This document shows positions 31,377 to 40,154 of a stretch of 64,000 bases of DNA, in pieces. The DNA is from Candidatus Krumholzibacteriota bacterium. Its GTDB lineage: Bacteria; Krumholzibacteriota; Krumholzibacteriia; Krumholzibacteriales; Krumholzibacteriaceae. The notes below the pieces were generated by a model. It saw only the letters and a program-made list of their open reading frames with translations, was not told the DNA's origin and searched no databases. The DNA lies in the NCBI GenBank assembly GCA_016931295.1, contig JAFGEZ010000010.1, positions 1-64,000 of the forward strand, written 5' to 3'. The translations under genes were made by a program, and so were the position numbers. Within the stretch, counting starts at the first letter, position 1. Each line of letters begins with the position of its first letter.

Positions 31377-33666
31377 GTCTCTTCCGCTCACCCTGGGCCT
31401 GCTTCCCGGAAGGATAATCACGCGGTCCCGCCCCTCCCCTCTCTTCCCGCTCCTGCCCCGGATAGGATATCCGGGGATGGAAGATCCCCGTCAGCAACTG
31501 GATGTACTTCTCCCTGATGACCGCTATGTCGTTCAGCGTCAGGCCGCTGTCGTCGAGCTCGCCGTCGTTCATGCGCGTCTGGACGAGCCGCGAGACGATC
31601 GCCCGGATCCTCGGGGCGGTGGGCTCCTTGAGGGATCTCACCGCCGCCTCGCAGGAATCGGCCAGCATGATCAGCGCGTTCTCCTTCGAGCTCGGGCGCG
31701 GCCCCGGATAACGGAAATCGTCCACGTTGACGCTGTCATGCGAATCGTACTCGAGGGCCTTCTGGTAGAAGTACGCCATCACCGTCGTGCCGTGGTGCTC
31801 GCGGATCGCGTCGGAGATCACGCGCGGCAGTTTCTCCTTCCTGGCGAGCTCGACCCCCTCCTTGACGTGCGAGCCGAGAATCAGGGCGCTCATCGTCGGG
31901 GCGAGCTTCTCGTGCTTGTTGACGTTGTCGCCCTTGTTCTCGAAGAAATACTCGGGCTTCGCCAGCTTGCCGATGTCGTGATAGTAGGCGGCGACCCGCG
32001 CGAGCAGCGAGTTCGCGCCGACCTCTCCGGCGACCGCCTCGACGAGGTTGCCGACCATGAGGGAATGGTGATAGGTGCCCGGGGCCTCCATGATGAGCCG
32101 CCGCAACAGCGGGCGGTTGAGGTCGCTGAGCTCCATGAGCGTGAAATTCGTGGTCACGTCGAAGATCGACTCGAAGATCGGCAAAAGGAACATCACGAGG
32201 ATCGTGCAGATGAACGAGTTGGTGATCCCCCAGAGGGAACTGAAGAGGAACTGGCTCACCGAGATGCGCTCGGTGAGGCCGAATCCCGCGATCCCGATGA
32301 TATAGGCGATCGCTATGTAGAGGAAGATCGTGTAGAAATGCCGCCTCTCGCGAAGCTGCGCGATGGAGATGATCGCCGCCGTGCCGGCGAGGATGGCGAT
32401 GAAGGCGTGCGAGCCGGGAAGGTCGGTGTGGGTGAGAAGGAGGAACGCCGAGAAGAGGGTGAAGGCGACCGACGGCATCACGCCGAAGAACGCCGCCGTC
32501 ACGAGGGAGACGAAGGCGACCGGCACGAGATAGGGGTCGAGGATCGCGTACCGCGTCACGAGCGCGGTGAGCAGCAGGTAGACGAACACGATGATGAAGA
32601 CGAGCGTGGTCTTCCCCGGATCGGCGATCAGCCCGGGACTGAACCGCCGGAGGGCGAGCAGGAAGACGGCGAGCAGCGAGGCGATCCTGAGCGCCTTCCC
32701 GATATAGAGGAGAACGCGCTTCATGCCGGAGGTCTCGAGCTCGAGCTCGGCCTTGCGTTCCTCGAGAGCCTCGAGGACGCTCACCTGGGTCCGCGTCACC
32801 CGGTCGTGCTTGGCGACGATGCGCTCGTTGCGGGAGACGGTGAAGTACTTCGGCACCGTGCGCATCTTCGCCTCGCGCCGGGCGCGCGTCTCGTCGGGAT
32901 CGTAGACGAGGTTCGGCATCAGGTGCGATCGGACGATGTCGTAGAAGAGATCGATCGCCTTTCCGTCGGCGTCGAAGTTGCGGCCGGCCCGGTCGAGAAT
33001 GACCGATTCGAGCTCTCCCTGGGAGATCAGCGACGCGGTCGACATCGTCCGCTCGTCGGTCCCGTCGACGACGGTGATCGAGGCGAAGTCCCGCCGGCGC
33101 AGCGGCGACGCGTCGTTCACGATCCCCCGCTCGAAGAGGGAGCGTTGCAGGTCGAGTCCGATCTGGAGTATCCGCCGGCGCATCTCCCGGTCGAGAAGGA
33201 GCTCGACGCGGTCGCGGCTCAGGGCGGGAGCCATTTCGCGGATCGTGTCGACCCGTTTCGCCGCATCGAGGCTTTCCGCCATCGCGATGTCCCTGATCGA
33301 GGTCATGAAGGCCTCGAGGTCCTCGGGGAGATGCCGGACGATCTCGCGGTTCTCCCGGTAGACCGGGGGAACGCTGAGCACGGCCTTGGCGCGGTTGCTC
33401 TCGATCTCCTGCTCGGAGTGGGGAACGATGAAATCGAAGGGCGCGATGACATCGACGTCGGCGATGTCCCCCTCGCGGAACCGCACGTCCCGTATCTTCT
33501 TGAGCGGCGGAAAGAGCAGGAGCGAGACGACGAGGAAGAGCAGGGCATAGACGTACGGCAGGCGCCGCCTGCCGAACAGCCGCGCGGCGGCCTTCCGCGG
33601 ATCGAATCCGCGTCCGGCGCCGCCGTTCTCCCCGCGACCGGTTCCGTTGGCGGTCGGTTCAGCCAT
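31369..33666 (-). CDS. pgpH: 7TM-HD phosphohydrolase (PgpH/YqfF-like)
   Basis: The 765-residue protein has an N-terminal membrane segment, an extracytoplasmic 7TMR-HDED region (to about 330), seven membrane helices (about 340-540) and a cytosolic HD domain with GTYHHSLMVGNLVE and YYHDIGKL (about 565). In Firmicutes this family (PgpH) degrades the second messenger c-di-AMP. ATG 33666 gives an 8-nt overlap with phoH. The order phoH-pgpH-ybeY is widely conserved. No diadenylate cyclase gene is seen in the window. Confidence 0.92.
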   Translation of the reverse strand: MAEPTANGTGRGENGGAGRGFDPRKAAARLFGRRRLPYVYALLFLVVSLLLFPPLKKIRDVRFREGDIADVDVIAPFDFIVPHSEQEIESNRAKAVLSVPPVYRENREIVRHLPEDLEAFMTSIRDIAMAESLDAAKRVDTIREMAPALSRDRVELLLDREMRRRILQIGLDLQRSLFERGIVNDASPLRRRDFASITVVDGTDERTMSTASLISQGELESVILDRAGRNFDADGKAIDLFYDIVRSHLMPNLVYDPDETRARREAKMRTVPKYFTVSRNERIVAKHDRVTRTQVSVLEALEERKAELELETSGMKRVLLYIGKALRIASLLAVFLLALRRFSPGLIADPGKTTLVFIIVFVYLLLTALVTRYAILDPYLVPVAFVSLVTAAFFGVMPSVAFTLFSAFLLLTHTDLPGSHAFIAILAGTAAIISIAQLRERRHFYTIFLYIAIAYIIGIAGFGLTERISVSQFLFSSLWGITNSFICTILVMFLLPIFESIFDVTTNFTLMELSDLNRPLLRRLIMEAPGTYHHSLMVGNLVEAVAGEVGANSLLARVAAYYHDIGKLAKPEYFFENKGDNVNKHEKLAPTMSALILGSHVKEGVELARKEKLPRVISDAIREHHGTTVMAYFYQKALEYDSHDSVNVDDFRYPGPRPSSKENALIMLADSCEAAVRSLKEPTAPRIRAIVSRLVQTRMNDGELDDSGLTLNDIAVIREKYIQLLTGIFHPRISYPGQEREERGGAGPRDYPSGKQAQGERKRHV

Positions 33667-34720
33667 CGGTCTCCTCGGTTCCCGCGTCGGCTTCGCGCTC
33701 CGATCCGGTCGGGTCCGTCGCGCCGGCGCCCGGCGGTGTTGCCGTCGCGGCGGCGCGCTCACGGGCGTTCATTTCGCTGAAAGCCTTTATGATAGCCTTG
33801 ACGAGGCGGTGACGAACCACGTCCTCCTCACCGAAGGAGATAAACGCGATGCCCTCGACGCCGTCAAGGATTTCCTTGACCGCGACGAGCCCGCTGCGGG
33901 CCGGATCGACGAGATCGATCTGGGTGATGTCGCCGGTGATGACCGCCTTCGCGTTGGCCCCGAGGCGCGTGAGGAACATCTTCATCTGGCCGACCGTCGT
34001 GTTCTGCGCCTCGTCGAGGATGGCGAAGGCGTTGTTGAGGGTACGCCCCCTCATGTAGGCGAGCGGGGCGATCTCCAGCACGCCCGATTCGATCAGCCGC
34101 TGGACCCGTTCCTTGCCGATCATCTCGTTCATCGCGTCGAAGATCGGCCGCAGGTAGGGATCGATCTTCTCCTGGAGGTCGCCGGGAAGGAACCCGAGGC
34201 TCTCTCCGGCCTCGACGACCGGCCGCGAGATGAAGATCCGGTCGATCTCCCCGCGCTTGAGAGAGGCGAGCGCCATGGCCATCGCGAGATAGGTCTTCCC
34301 CGTCCCGGCGGGCCCGATCGCGAAGACGATATCGTGGTCACGGACCGCGTCGACGTATTCCCCCTGCCGGGGGGATCGCGGAGAGATGCCGCGCCGCCGC
34401 TTCGTCGAGTAGAAGACGACCTCTTTTCCCGGGGGCCCCTCCGTGCCCGTCCCCTCGCCGCCGCGGACGACGGCCCGGACGTCGGATTCGCTGACCGCCC
34501 GGCCCGATCCCGCGATCCTGACGAGCGTCTCGACGACCGACGTGGCCTCGTCGAGAACGGATGCCGTCCCCTGCAGGATGATCTCCTCCCCGCGGACGAC
34601 GATCGCGTCGTGGAACCGCTCCTCGAGGATCCTGAGATTGCGGTCTCCCACGCCGAGCAGTTTCACCGGATCGAGGCCGGCGATGGAGATGACACGCTTC
34701 TTCCCGTCCCGTTTCCTCAC
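33659..34720 (-). CDS. phoH: PhoH-family ATPase
   Basis: The 353-residue protein has a small N-terminal KH-like region and a PhoH ATPase core: Walker A GPAGTGKTYLA, ISRPVVEAGESLGFLPGDL, Walker B FAILDEAQN, then ITGDITQIDL. It is a putative RNA helicase/ATPase that works with YbeY in rRNA processing in E. coli. GTG 34720 is chosen because GGGGG precedes it and PhoH homology begins there. First gene of the nine-gene operon, just after a terminator. Confidence 0.95.
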   Translation of the reverse strand: MRKRDGKKRVISIAGLDPVKLLGVGDRNLRILEERFHDAIVVRGEEIILQGTASVLDEATSVVETLVRIAGSGRAVSESDVRAVVRGGEGTGTEGPPGKEVVFYSTKRRRGISPRSPRQGEYVDAVRDHDIVFAIGPAGTGKTYLAMAMALASLKRGEIDRIFISRPVVEAGESLGFLPGDLQEKIDPYLRPIFDAMNEMIGKERVQRLIESGVLEIAPLAYMRGRTLNNAFAILDEAQNTTVGQMKMFLTRLGANAKAVITGDITQIDLVDPARSGLVAVKEILDGVEGIAFISFGEEDVVRHRLVKAIIKAFSEMNARERAAATATPPGAGATDPTGSEREADAGTEETDG

Positions 34721-34730
34721 CGTTCCCCCC

Positions 34731-34770
34731 GTCAAAAGAGAGACTCCTGGCCCGGATCGGGCCAAGAGTC
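34731..34770 (-). terminator. Terminator between the lipoprotein pair and phoH
   Basis: A 13-nt near-perfect inverted repeat (34742-34754 with 34758-34770, one mismatch), a three-base loop, then on the minus strand TCTCTCTTTT. It isolates phoH from the upstream genes. Confidence 0.9.
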
Positions 34771-34815
34771 CGAAGAATCGTTCGTATTGGCAGCGCCGGT
34801 GTTCACGCGACCCCC

Positions 34816-35508
34816 CTACCTGGGGATCACCAGCACCTGTTCGGGGAAGATCAGATCCGGATCGTTGATCTGTCCCTTGTTGGCCTCGAAGAGTTTCGGC
34901 CAGTCGCGCCAGTTGTCGTAGACTTCCCAGTAACCGGCGATCTTGGCGAGCCACTCGTCCCGGACCACGGTGTGTTGCTTCGGCCAGTCGCGCGGGATCG
35001 CGAGCTCCCATCCGGCGAGCACCCAGTCGGGATCCTCGATCATGCCGGAGTTCGCGCGCCAGATCCTCGTCCACTTGAGGGGATCGCCGTAGATCTCCTC
35101 GTAGCCGGCGAGGTTCCACAGGCATTCGCCGTACTGGAGGGTCCACGTCTTCGGCAGCTGCGCGAGCACCTGGAGCTGGCGCGTGAGCTCGTCGATCTGC
35201 GCCGAGAGGTTCGCGTATTCACGCTCCGAGTCGCGGATGTCCGTGGTGAGCGTTCGGATGCGGTCCTTGTTCGACGTGAGTTCGTTCTGCGCGGTCTCCG
35301 ACCGGCCCTGAAGCTGGATCAGCTCGTCGGCCAGCTCGCGGCAGTACGCCTCCCGGTCGTCCTTCGAAAGCTTCTGGTACTCCTCGTCCTCGTAGTATTC
35401 GCCCTCCGCGATGTTGATCGGCCGCGGCTGGTACTTCGTGCAGCCGACCGCGAAGACCAGGGCCATCGGGACGATAAGCGCCGTCATGACCTTCGTTCTC
35501 TTCAGCAT
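34816..35508 (-). CDS. Lipoprotein with coiled coil and two LysM-like repeats
   Basis: The 230-residue lipoprotein has a signal ending FAVGC, a heptad-rich coiled coil (about 45-110), then two repeated modules: TWTLQYGECLWNLAGYEEIYGDPLKW and HTVVRDEWLAKIAGYWEVYDNWRDW in outline. Each ends with an A/V-IPR strand (ELAIPR, VLVIPR), as in LysM domains that bind peptidoglycan. Coiled coil plus LysM suggests a periplasmic bridge between membrane and cell wall. It follows the small coiled-coil lipoprotein by 28 nt and shares its promoter. Confidence 0.85.
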   Translation of the reverse strand: MLKRTKVMTALIVPMALVFAVGCTKYQPRPINIAEGEYYEDEEYQKLSKDDREAYCRELADELIQLQGRSETAQNELTSNKDRIRTLTTDIRDSEREYANLSAQIDELTRQLQVLAQLPKTWTLQYGECLWNLAGYEEIYGDPLKWTRIWRANSGMIEDPDWVLAGWELAIPRDWPKQHTVVRDEWLAKIAGYWEVYDNWRDWPKLFEANKGQINDPDLIFPEQVLVIPR

Positions 35509-35536
35509 GCCCGTATCTCCCTCCCGGTGAGCCCGG

Positions 35537-35827
35537 CTATTCCCTGCCGCTGCCCTTCTTGAGTTCGTTTACCTTCTCTTCGAGCTCGGCGGGCCGGCTT
35601 TCGACATCGCTGATGTTCTTCCGGGTCTCGGCAAGCTGTTTCTCCAGCTCGGCGACACGCTGCGCCGTCTCCGCGGCCTCCTGTTCGTAGTTCTCCACGT
35701 CGAGTCTCGTCTCGTCGAGCGTCACGAGGCTCGTATCGCAATACGGCACAGGCCCGCACCCGCCGGAAAACATCGACAGGATCCCGAGCAGGACGGCGGC
35801 CATGATCATATGCAGTACCGGCTTCAT
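35537..35827 (-). CDS. Small coiled-coil lipoprotein
   Basis: The 96-residue lipoprotein has a signal ending FSGGC and a long charged helix (YEQEAAETAQRVAELEKQL and on) with leucine/valine heptads, so a short periplasmic coiled coil like Lpp. ATG 35827 is preferred because it begins the signal peptide and has AAGGAGG 10 nt upstream; ATG 35836 sits almost on top of that site. It shares an operon with the LysM-like lipoprotein. A cell-envelope structural role is inferred. Confidence 0.8.
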   Translation of the reverse strand: MKPVLHMIMAAVLLGILSMFSGGCGPVPYCDTSLVTLDETRLDVENYEQEAAETAQRVAELEKQLAETRKNISDVESRPAELEEKVNELKKGSGRE

Positions 35828-35872
35828 ACGGTCCATCCCTCCTTATGGTATACTATTTATCAAGTTACAGTT

Positions 35873-35901
35873 ACGTTAATATCGCTTTCGCATGATGTCA
35901 A
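35873..35901 (-). promoter_or_regulatory. Promoter of the small lipoprotein operon
   Basis: Minus strand -35 TTGACA (35896-35901, context GCTTGACA), a 17-bp spacer and -10 TAACGT (35873-35878). The leader to ATG 35827 would be about 39 nt. Further AT-rich -10-like sequence lies closer to the gene. Confidence 0.7.
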
Positions 35902-35954
35902 GCAAAAAGCCTCGTCGACATCCACATGCAAGAGACATGCCCGGTCGTTCCTCT

Positions 35955-37766
35955 CTATTCCCCGTCGCTTCTTTCGATTACCCGGATATGGAGATCGTCG
36001 AGAAGCGATCGCTCGACGGTCGACGGCGCTCCCTCCATGAGCGAGGTGGCCTTCTGCGTCTTCGGAAAGGCGATGAAATCGCGTATCGAGCTCTCACCGC
36101 CGAGGATCATCGCTATCCGGTCGACGCCGAGCGCGATCCCGCCGTGCGGCGGCGCCCCGTGCTCGAACGCCTCGAGGAGAAAGCCGAACCGGTGCTCCGC
36201 CGTCTCCCGGTCGAGGCCGATGAGCGCGAAGAGCTTTTCCTGGAGCGCACGGTGATGCACGCGGATGCTCCCCGAACCGAGCTCGACGCCGTTGCAGACG
36301 AGATCGTAGAGATGCCCCCGGACCCGGCCCGGATCCCCGTCGAGCAGCGGCAGATCCTCCTCGAGGGGTATGGAAAAGATATGATGCGCCGGCTCCCATC
36401 CCCCTCCCTCGGCGGGCAGGAGGAGGGGAAACCGGTTGATCCAGACGAAGCTGAACGCGTCCGCGGCGTCCTGGAGCCGGTATTCGGCGCCGAGAGCCGA
36501 GCGGAGCGCGCCGAGGGCGGCCGCCGTCGTATCGGCCGGGCCCCCGACGAGCATGACGAGTCCCGGCCGGGCGGGACCGACGCCGAAACGTTCCGCGAGC
36601 GTCCCGGTCTCCTCCGGGGACAGGAACTTCGCGATCGAGGAATCGATACCGTCGGGGCCCGCCGAGACGGTGGCCAGGCCTCCCGCGCCCTGCCGGCGGA
36701 CGAGTTCCTCGAACTTCCGGATGCGGCTCTTCGAGAAGGAGAGCCCCTCCTCGAGAACGATCCCGCGCACGACGCCGCCCGTCCTGACCGCCTCCCGGAA
36801 AACGTTGAACCCGCTCGAGGCGAAGAGATCCGAGACGTCGACGATCTCGAGGCCGAAGCGGAGATCCGGTTTGTCCGTGCCGTAGCGGGCCATCGCCTCG
36901 TCGTAGTCGATGCGCCGGAAGGGGGCGTCGAGGCGGACGCCGGCGAGTTCCCCGAAGATGCCGGCCATCATCCGCTCGACGACGGCGAAGACGTCCTCCT
37001 CGTCGACGAAGCTCATCTCGATGTCGATCTGGGTGTGCTCCGGCTGGCGGTCGGCCCGCAGGTCCTCGTCGCGCAGGCAGCGCGCCAGCTGGAAATACCG
37101 GTCGAAGCCGGAGACCATGAGTATCTGCTTGTAGAGCTGCGGGCTCTGCGGCAGGGCGTAGAATCGGCCCGGCTGCAGGCGGCTCGGCACGAGGTAGTCC
37201 CGGGCGCCCTCGGGGGTCCGCCTGACGAGCATCGGCGTCTCGATCTCGAGGAACCCGTCGCCGGCGAGAAATCGCCGGACGTTCATGGCCAGGTCGTGCC
37301 GCAGCCGGATGTTGCGCTGCATCGAGTCGCGCCGGAGATCGAGATAGCGGTAACGCAGGCGAAGATCGTCGCCCGCTTTCGCCTTGTCGGAAACGTTGAA
37401 CGGCGGGGTCTTGCTGCGGTTGAAGACCTCGGCCTCCTCGACCGCGATCTCCACCTCCCCGGTCGCCATCTGCGGGTTGACCATCTCTGCGGGGCGCCGC
37501 ACGACCGTCCCGGCGACGGCGACGACGTCCTCGGCCCGGAGGGAACGGAAGAGTTCCATGAGACCGGGCCGTTTCGCGTCGACCACGGCCTGGACGAGGC
37601 CGCTGCGGTCCCACAGGTCGAGAAAGGTGAGATCCCCGAATTCCCGGACCTTCTTCACCCAGCCGGCGAGGACGACCCGTTCGCCGCCGTCGCTCGGCCG
37701 GAGCTCTCCGCAGTAGCGAGTCCGCTTCCACCGCGGGGCGATATGGTAGATGATTTGATCTGTCAC
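35955..37766 (-). CDS. aspS: Aspartyl-tRNA synthetase
   Basis: The 603-residue class II synthetase has the bacterial layout: N-terminal OB anticodon-binding domain (to about 110), catalytic core with motif 2 region FARCLRDEDLRADRQPEHTQID-like sequence (FQLARCLRDEDLRADRQ), an inserted GAD domain, and motif 3 GGIALGVDRIAMIL. Whether it also charges tRNA-Asn cannot be told. The start is GTG 37766, overlapping the VanZ-like stop by 4 nt. It ends 119 nt before the lipoprotein promoter region. Confidence 0.97.
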   Translation of the reverse strand: MTDQIIYHIAPRWKRTRYCGELRPSDGGERVVLAGWVKKVREFGDLTFLDLWDRSGLVQAVVDAKRPGLMELFRSLRAEDVVAVAGTVVRRPAEMVNPQMATGEVEIAVEEAEVFNRSKTPPFNVSDKAKAGDDLRLRYRYLDLRRDSMQRNIRLRHDLAMNVRRFLAGDGFLEIETPMLVRRTPEGARDYLVPSRLQPGRFYALPQSPQLYKQILMVSGFDRYFQLARCLRDEDLRADRQPEHTQIDIEMSFVDEEDVFAVVERMMAGIFGELAGVRLDAPFRRIDYDEAMARYGTDKPDLRFGLEIVDVSDLFASSGFNVFREAVRTGGVVRGIVLEEGLSFSKSRIRKFEELVRRQGAGGLATVSAGPDGIDSSIAKFLSPEETGTLAERFGVGPARPGLVMLVGGPADTTAAALGALRSALGAEYRLQDAADAFSFVWINRFPLLLPAEGGGWEPAHHIFSIPLEEDLPLLDGDPGRVRGHLYDLVCNGVELGSGSIRVHHRALQEKLFALIGLDRETAEHRFGFLLEAFEHGAPPHGGIALGVDRIAMILGGESSIRDFIAFPKTQKATSLMEGAPSTVERSLLDDLHIRVIERSDGE

Positions 37767-38200
37767 GTGCGCCGTCCCTCCTGTCGGATCCCGCCGCGCC
37801 CGTCGGCGGCTGATGCGTCGCCGGCTCGCCGCGCCGCGCGGTCGCGCCGGAGAATCGCCACGACACTGCCGGCGATGACGCCGACCGCATCGGCGGCCAG
37901 GTCGTACGGGCTCGCGTCACGTCCCGGCACGTAGCTCTGGTACATCTCGTCGAGCGCCGCGATGGCGATGCAGGTAAACACGGTCACCAGGCCGATCACC
38001 AGCCGGCGGTGGTGCGTGTCGGCGCCGAGCCCCCGGCAGAAGAGGACGGCGAGAACGAGGTATTCGAAACCGTGCACCACCTTGTCGGTGTGCCGGGGCA
38101 GATCGATGCCCTCCCCCGGAAGGTCGGGAATCGACGAGAGTCCGAAGATCAGGGCGACCCAGATGAAGAGGGGCCACCACGGCCGCAGCGCTCGTCCCAC
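37763..38200 (-). CDS. VanZ-like membrane protein
   Basis: The 145-residue protein has four hydrophobic helices and VanZ-family motifs: FGLSSIPDLPG, HTDKVVHGFEYLVLAVL, and LDEMYQSYVPGRDASPYDLA. VanZ-like proteins are small inner-membrane proteins; VanZ itself gives low-level teicoplanin resistance, most others are uncharacterised. GTG 38200 is chosen because GAAAGGA lies upstream and the helices start soon after; an in-frame GTG at 38272 would add a non-conserved 24 residues. It overlaps aspS by 4 nt. Confidence 0.85.
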   Translation of the reverse strand: MGRALRPWWPLFIWVALIFGLSSIPDLPGEGIDLPRHTDKVVHGFEYLVLAVLFCRGLGADTHHRRLVIGLVTVFTCIAIAALDEMYQSYVPGRDASPYDLAADAVGVIAGSVVAILRRDRAARRAGDASAADGRGGIRQEGRRT

Positions 38201-38290
38201 GTTCGGCGTCCTTTCGTCGATCCGTCCGCCCTGGCGCTCCCGACAATATAGCGGCGGACGACGGCCGGGCACAAGGGCCGTGTTCAGGGG

Positions 38291-39178
38291 TCAATCCCCC
38301 CGCGCCGGCGGCCGCGAGGCGATTCGGGCGAGCGCGGCCCGGTCCTCGTCCCGGGCGGCGGCGAAACCGGCGATCCCGATCCGCCCGAGGAGGCTTTCGA
38401 GCGGGGCGGACATCCGCGCCGCGACCGCGGGCAGGCGTTCGACGAGTTCGGCCGCGATCCGCGGATCCGCGTCGGGATCGACGGCGACGACGATCTCGGG
38501 AACACACTCGCCGATCCCGGCGATCTCGAGCTCTCCCGGCCTGATCGTACCCGCCCGCTCGAAGGCGCGCAGCCGCTCGAGGCCGATTCCGCCCGCGTCG
38601 TACGCGCCGAACAGGACCCCGAGCAGGACCCGCTCCTCTCCCCCCAGGTCGGCCGCGAAATCGATCGTTCGCGGCGGTTCGTCGAGGAGGGCCAGGGGCG
38701 ACAGGTAGCCGGCCGCGGACCAGGGCGAGGTGAAGATGACGCGTTCGATCGGGGAACCGGCCCGGCCCGGGAGGCGGACGATCGTCCCCGTCGCGCATCG
38801 CCGTCCCCCCCTGGAGAGCGCGAGGAGCGCGAGCTCGAGTTCGCCGGCGGCCACCGGCCGGGCCGCCTGGACCGACGTGAGCAGGTAGAAATCGCAGCCG
38901 GCGGGCGCATCTGACGGCCCGAGCCATCGCCATCGGATGTCGCCGCATCCCCGCTCGCGGACGAGTCCGGCGAGGGCCCGGAGGGGCACGGCGGCGACGG
39001 CGGAGTCCGCCGCGGCCACGCCGATCGTGATCTGCGTGTGGGCGATGTCGATTCCCTCGAAGAACAGGGCGCCGGCGGTGATGAGGAGGATGGCGCCGAA
39101 GACGAAGACGGTCGTCCAGCGGCCGAGATACGAGGAGAGGAGGTGGATGTCGATCCCGAGAAATCTACCGTTTTTCAT
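38291..39178 (-). CDS. Membrane-anchored PhnD-like substrate-binding protein (tentative)
   Basis: The 295-residue protein has an N-terminal membrane anchor (about 20-42) and then a periplasmic domain. ITIGVAAADSAVAAVPLRAL, GVLFGAYDAGGIG and LEIAGIGECVPEIVVAV recall PhnD/transferrin-type binding proteins, which detect phosphate- or phosphonate-like ligands. The match is weak and no ABC transporter genes are near. It overlaps ybbR by 14 nt and lies 90 nt before the VanZ-like gene. A sensor or binding role is only a guess. Confidence 0.5.
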   Translation of the reverse strand: MKNGRFLGIDIHLLSSYLGRWTTVFVFGAILLITAGALFFEGIDIAHTQITIGVAAADSAVAAVPLRALAGLVRERGCGDIRWRWLGPSDAPAGCDFYLLTSVQAARPVAAGELELALLALSRGGRRCATGTIVRLPGRAGSPIERVIFTSPWSAAGYLSPLALLDEPPRTIDFAADLGGEERVLLGVLFGAYDAGGIGLERLRAFERAGTIRPGELEIAGIGECVPEIVVAVDPDADPRIAAELVERLPAVAARMSAPLESLLGRIGIAGFAAARDEDRAALARIASRPPARGD

Positions 39179-40133
39179 CGACCGCTCCGTCCCCGCCCGG
39201 CGGCGGGATCGTGATCTCGAACGCGTCGACGTCGAGCCAGTATCTCTCGATCCCCTTCGGCACGATGATCTCCGGCTCGATCCGGTACGTGCCCGGCGAG
39301 AGAGAGGTGATGTCGATGATGACGGAGACGTCCTCCGCCGTGATCCGTGCGATCGCCTCCTCCGGCCCCTCGATCGTCAGGGAGACGGCGCGGGGACGAT
39401 ACTCGACGGCCGGCCCGCCGTCGGTCTGCAGGAGCGTGGGCGGGATGTTGGCGAGCGTCCGGACACCGCGGCGGCTCGTCGCCATCTCGATCATCACCCG
39501 GGCGGGCGTCACCTCGAGCCGACGATCGTTGACCGCGATATCCGCCTCGAAGCGGACCTTTCCCCGCCGGTTGCGGATATCGATCTCCGTCGTCGACAGC
39601 ACCGTGACTCCCCCGACGAGGCTTGCCGCTCCCCGCACGGTGACTCGCTCGGGGATGATGGTCGGCTGCTCGGTCACGATGAGATCCTCCGGGATCTCGC
39701 CCCGGAAGGCCACGCGGACGGGAACCTGGCGGGAGACGACCGGCTCGACGTTCAGGCTGAGATTCTTCGGACTGTCGATCGTGACGTTTCGCGGATCGAT
39801 CTCCTCCGAGAGGTTGAGGATCCCCGCCCGCATCGGAATGTTGACCCGCCCCTCCCCCGCGATCGTCGACAGGTCGATCCGCGCCTTCAGGCGTCCGAGC
39901 AGGCGGATCTTGATGAGATTGCTCCGCGCCCCGCGGATCGTGAGATCGACCGATTCCGGCACGCCGTGGATAACCGTGAGGCTCTCGGGGATGCCGGCGA
40001 GGACGAGGGGCACTCGGAAGGACTGGTTTTCCTGCTGTTGGGCCGTCACGTGAAACCAGAGGACGACGGCGAAGACGACCGCGACGATCTTCGCCCCGAG
40101 GTTCGCCGAGATCGCCCTGGCGATCCGTTCCAT
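39165..40133 (-). CDS. YbbR-domain (CdaR-like) protein
   Basis: The 322-residue protein has one N-terminal membrane helix in the typical YbbR context (NLGAKIVAVVFAVVLWFHV) and about three extracytoplasmic YbbR domains. In Firmicutes, CdaR of this type controls the c-di-AMP synthase CdaA next to it. No cdaA is present here; the upstream neighbour is a cell-wall amidase, 21 nt away. The protein may respond to the cell wall or act alone. PgpH, a c-di-AMP phosphodiesterase family member, is encoded 5.5 kb away. Confidence 0.88.
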   Translation of the reverse strand: MERIARAISANLGAKIVAVVFAVVLWFHVTAQQQENQSFRVPLVLAGIPESLTVIHGVPESVDLTIRGARSNLIKIRLLGRLKARIDLSTIAGEGRVNIPMRAGILNLSEEIDPRNVTIDSPKNLSLNVEPVVSRQVPVRVAFRGEIPEDLIVTEQPTIIPERVTVRGAASLVGGVTVLSTTEIDIRNRRGKVRFEADIAVNDRRLEVTPARVMIEMATSRRGVRTLANIPPTLLQTDGGPAVEYRPRAVSLTIEGPEEAIARITAEDVSVIIDITSLSPGTYRIEPEIIVPKGIERYWLDVDAFEITIPPPGGDGAVDEKR

Positions 40134-40154
40134 CCGTCCTCTCCTTTCGGCCGC

